In this document: positions 63,800-64,000 of the stretch, piece by piece | Position numbering within the stretch: position 1 is the stretch's first letter | How the letters are laid out: every line of letters starts with the position of its first letter | Source of the DNA: Ceratothoa steindachneri | Lineage: Eukaryota; Arthropoda; Malacostraca; Isopoda; Cymothoidae | Direction: 5' to 3' | Length of the DNA: 64,000 bases | Assembly (NCBI GenBank): GCA_963969495.1 | Contig: OZ018320.1 | Location: 78,551,313 to 78,615,312, forward strand | Translations under genes and position numbers: made by a program | Notes under the pieces: model-generated | Databases searched by the model: none | What the model saw: only the letters and a program-made list of their open reading frames with translations | What the model was told of the DNA's origin: nothing

Positions 63800-64000
63800 A
63801 AAAGGAAATCATGTATTTGGACACATTACTAATTAGCCACGAGGGATTTTTAGTACCATGGGGTGAGAAGGAAGAGACGCGAAGTGCAACTAAAACACCT
63901 CCCTAGAAGCGATAAAAAGAAACGATGAGGCAAAGGAATAACAAAGTTTGGCGGCAAAAATTGACGCCATCCAAGGTAAACATGTCCCTAAGGAATGCTT
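63800..64000. other. Right-edge sequence, nothing assigned
   Basis: No recognised feature. Confidence 0.4.

Overview
This is eukaryotic, intron-rich genomic DNA, most likely from an arthropod (crustacean or chelicerate). That is an inference from the mix of transposon families and very large, repeat-filled introns; no marker gene fixes the species. One host gene is visible on the + strand. Seven exons with clean AG/GT borders and matching phases (9017-9340, 27737-27903, 28629-28749, 40842-40946, 56661-57140, 57342-57470, 59713-59820) join into the last 477 residues of a protein with a pleckstrin-homology (PH) domain, ending in a TAA at 59818-59820. Its 5' exons lie left of the window. I could not name the protein.

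Almost everything else is transposon debris in the introns. The dominant family, called here the 'I-like family', is a non-LTR retrotransposon of the RNase H-bearing I/Nimb type: ORF1 with CCHC knuckles; ORF2 with APE-type endonuclease (EN), YVDD reverse transcriptase (RT), RNase H and a C-terminal zinc motif. At least eleven copies or fragments lie at 5889-7190 (A), 10019-12935 (B), 13060-15176 (C), 16583-17475 (D), 19405-20395 (E), 28160-28520 (F0), 28930-29180 (F), 30735-37185 (G), 42000-44474 (H), 44475-47077 plus 53972-56385 (I and K, one split element) and 47078-53971 (J). All are on the + strand, sense to the host gene. J is the best copy (6.9 kb) and is nested in I/K with a 12-bp target-site duplication.

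Other layers are: a CR1-type LINE at the left edge (1-3394, minus) and a CR1-type 3' fragment (9550-10022, minus); three Penelope-like fragments (4380-5888 minus, 17480-18370 plus, 25850-26905 with GIY-YIG and long inverted repeats); an RTE-type LINE (21965-22328 and 24979-25560) split by a complete but decayed hAT transposon (22329-24978, 8-bp duplication); a second hAT remnant (16190-16582); a piggyBac remnant (21320-21600); Tc1/mariner remnants (4040-4320, 60172-60500, 63430-63799); SINEs (8080-8240, 15177-15430, 58990-59385); a 28S rRNA-derived segment inside a Penelope copy (4690-4925); and tandem repeats (57860-58700). No CRISPR, tRNA gene, operon or bacterial gene is seen.

The most interesting signals are a 3'-terminal hairpin in the I-like family whose stem covaries between copies, a SINE that seems to share this LINE tail, the 28S-derived insertion, the inverted-repeat Penelope copy, and a template-switch-like rearrangement at 37186-38143.
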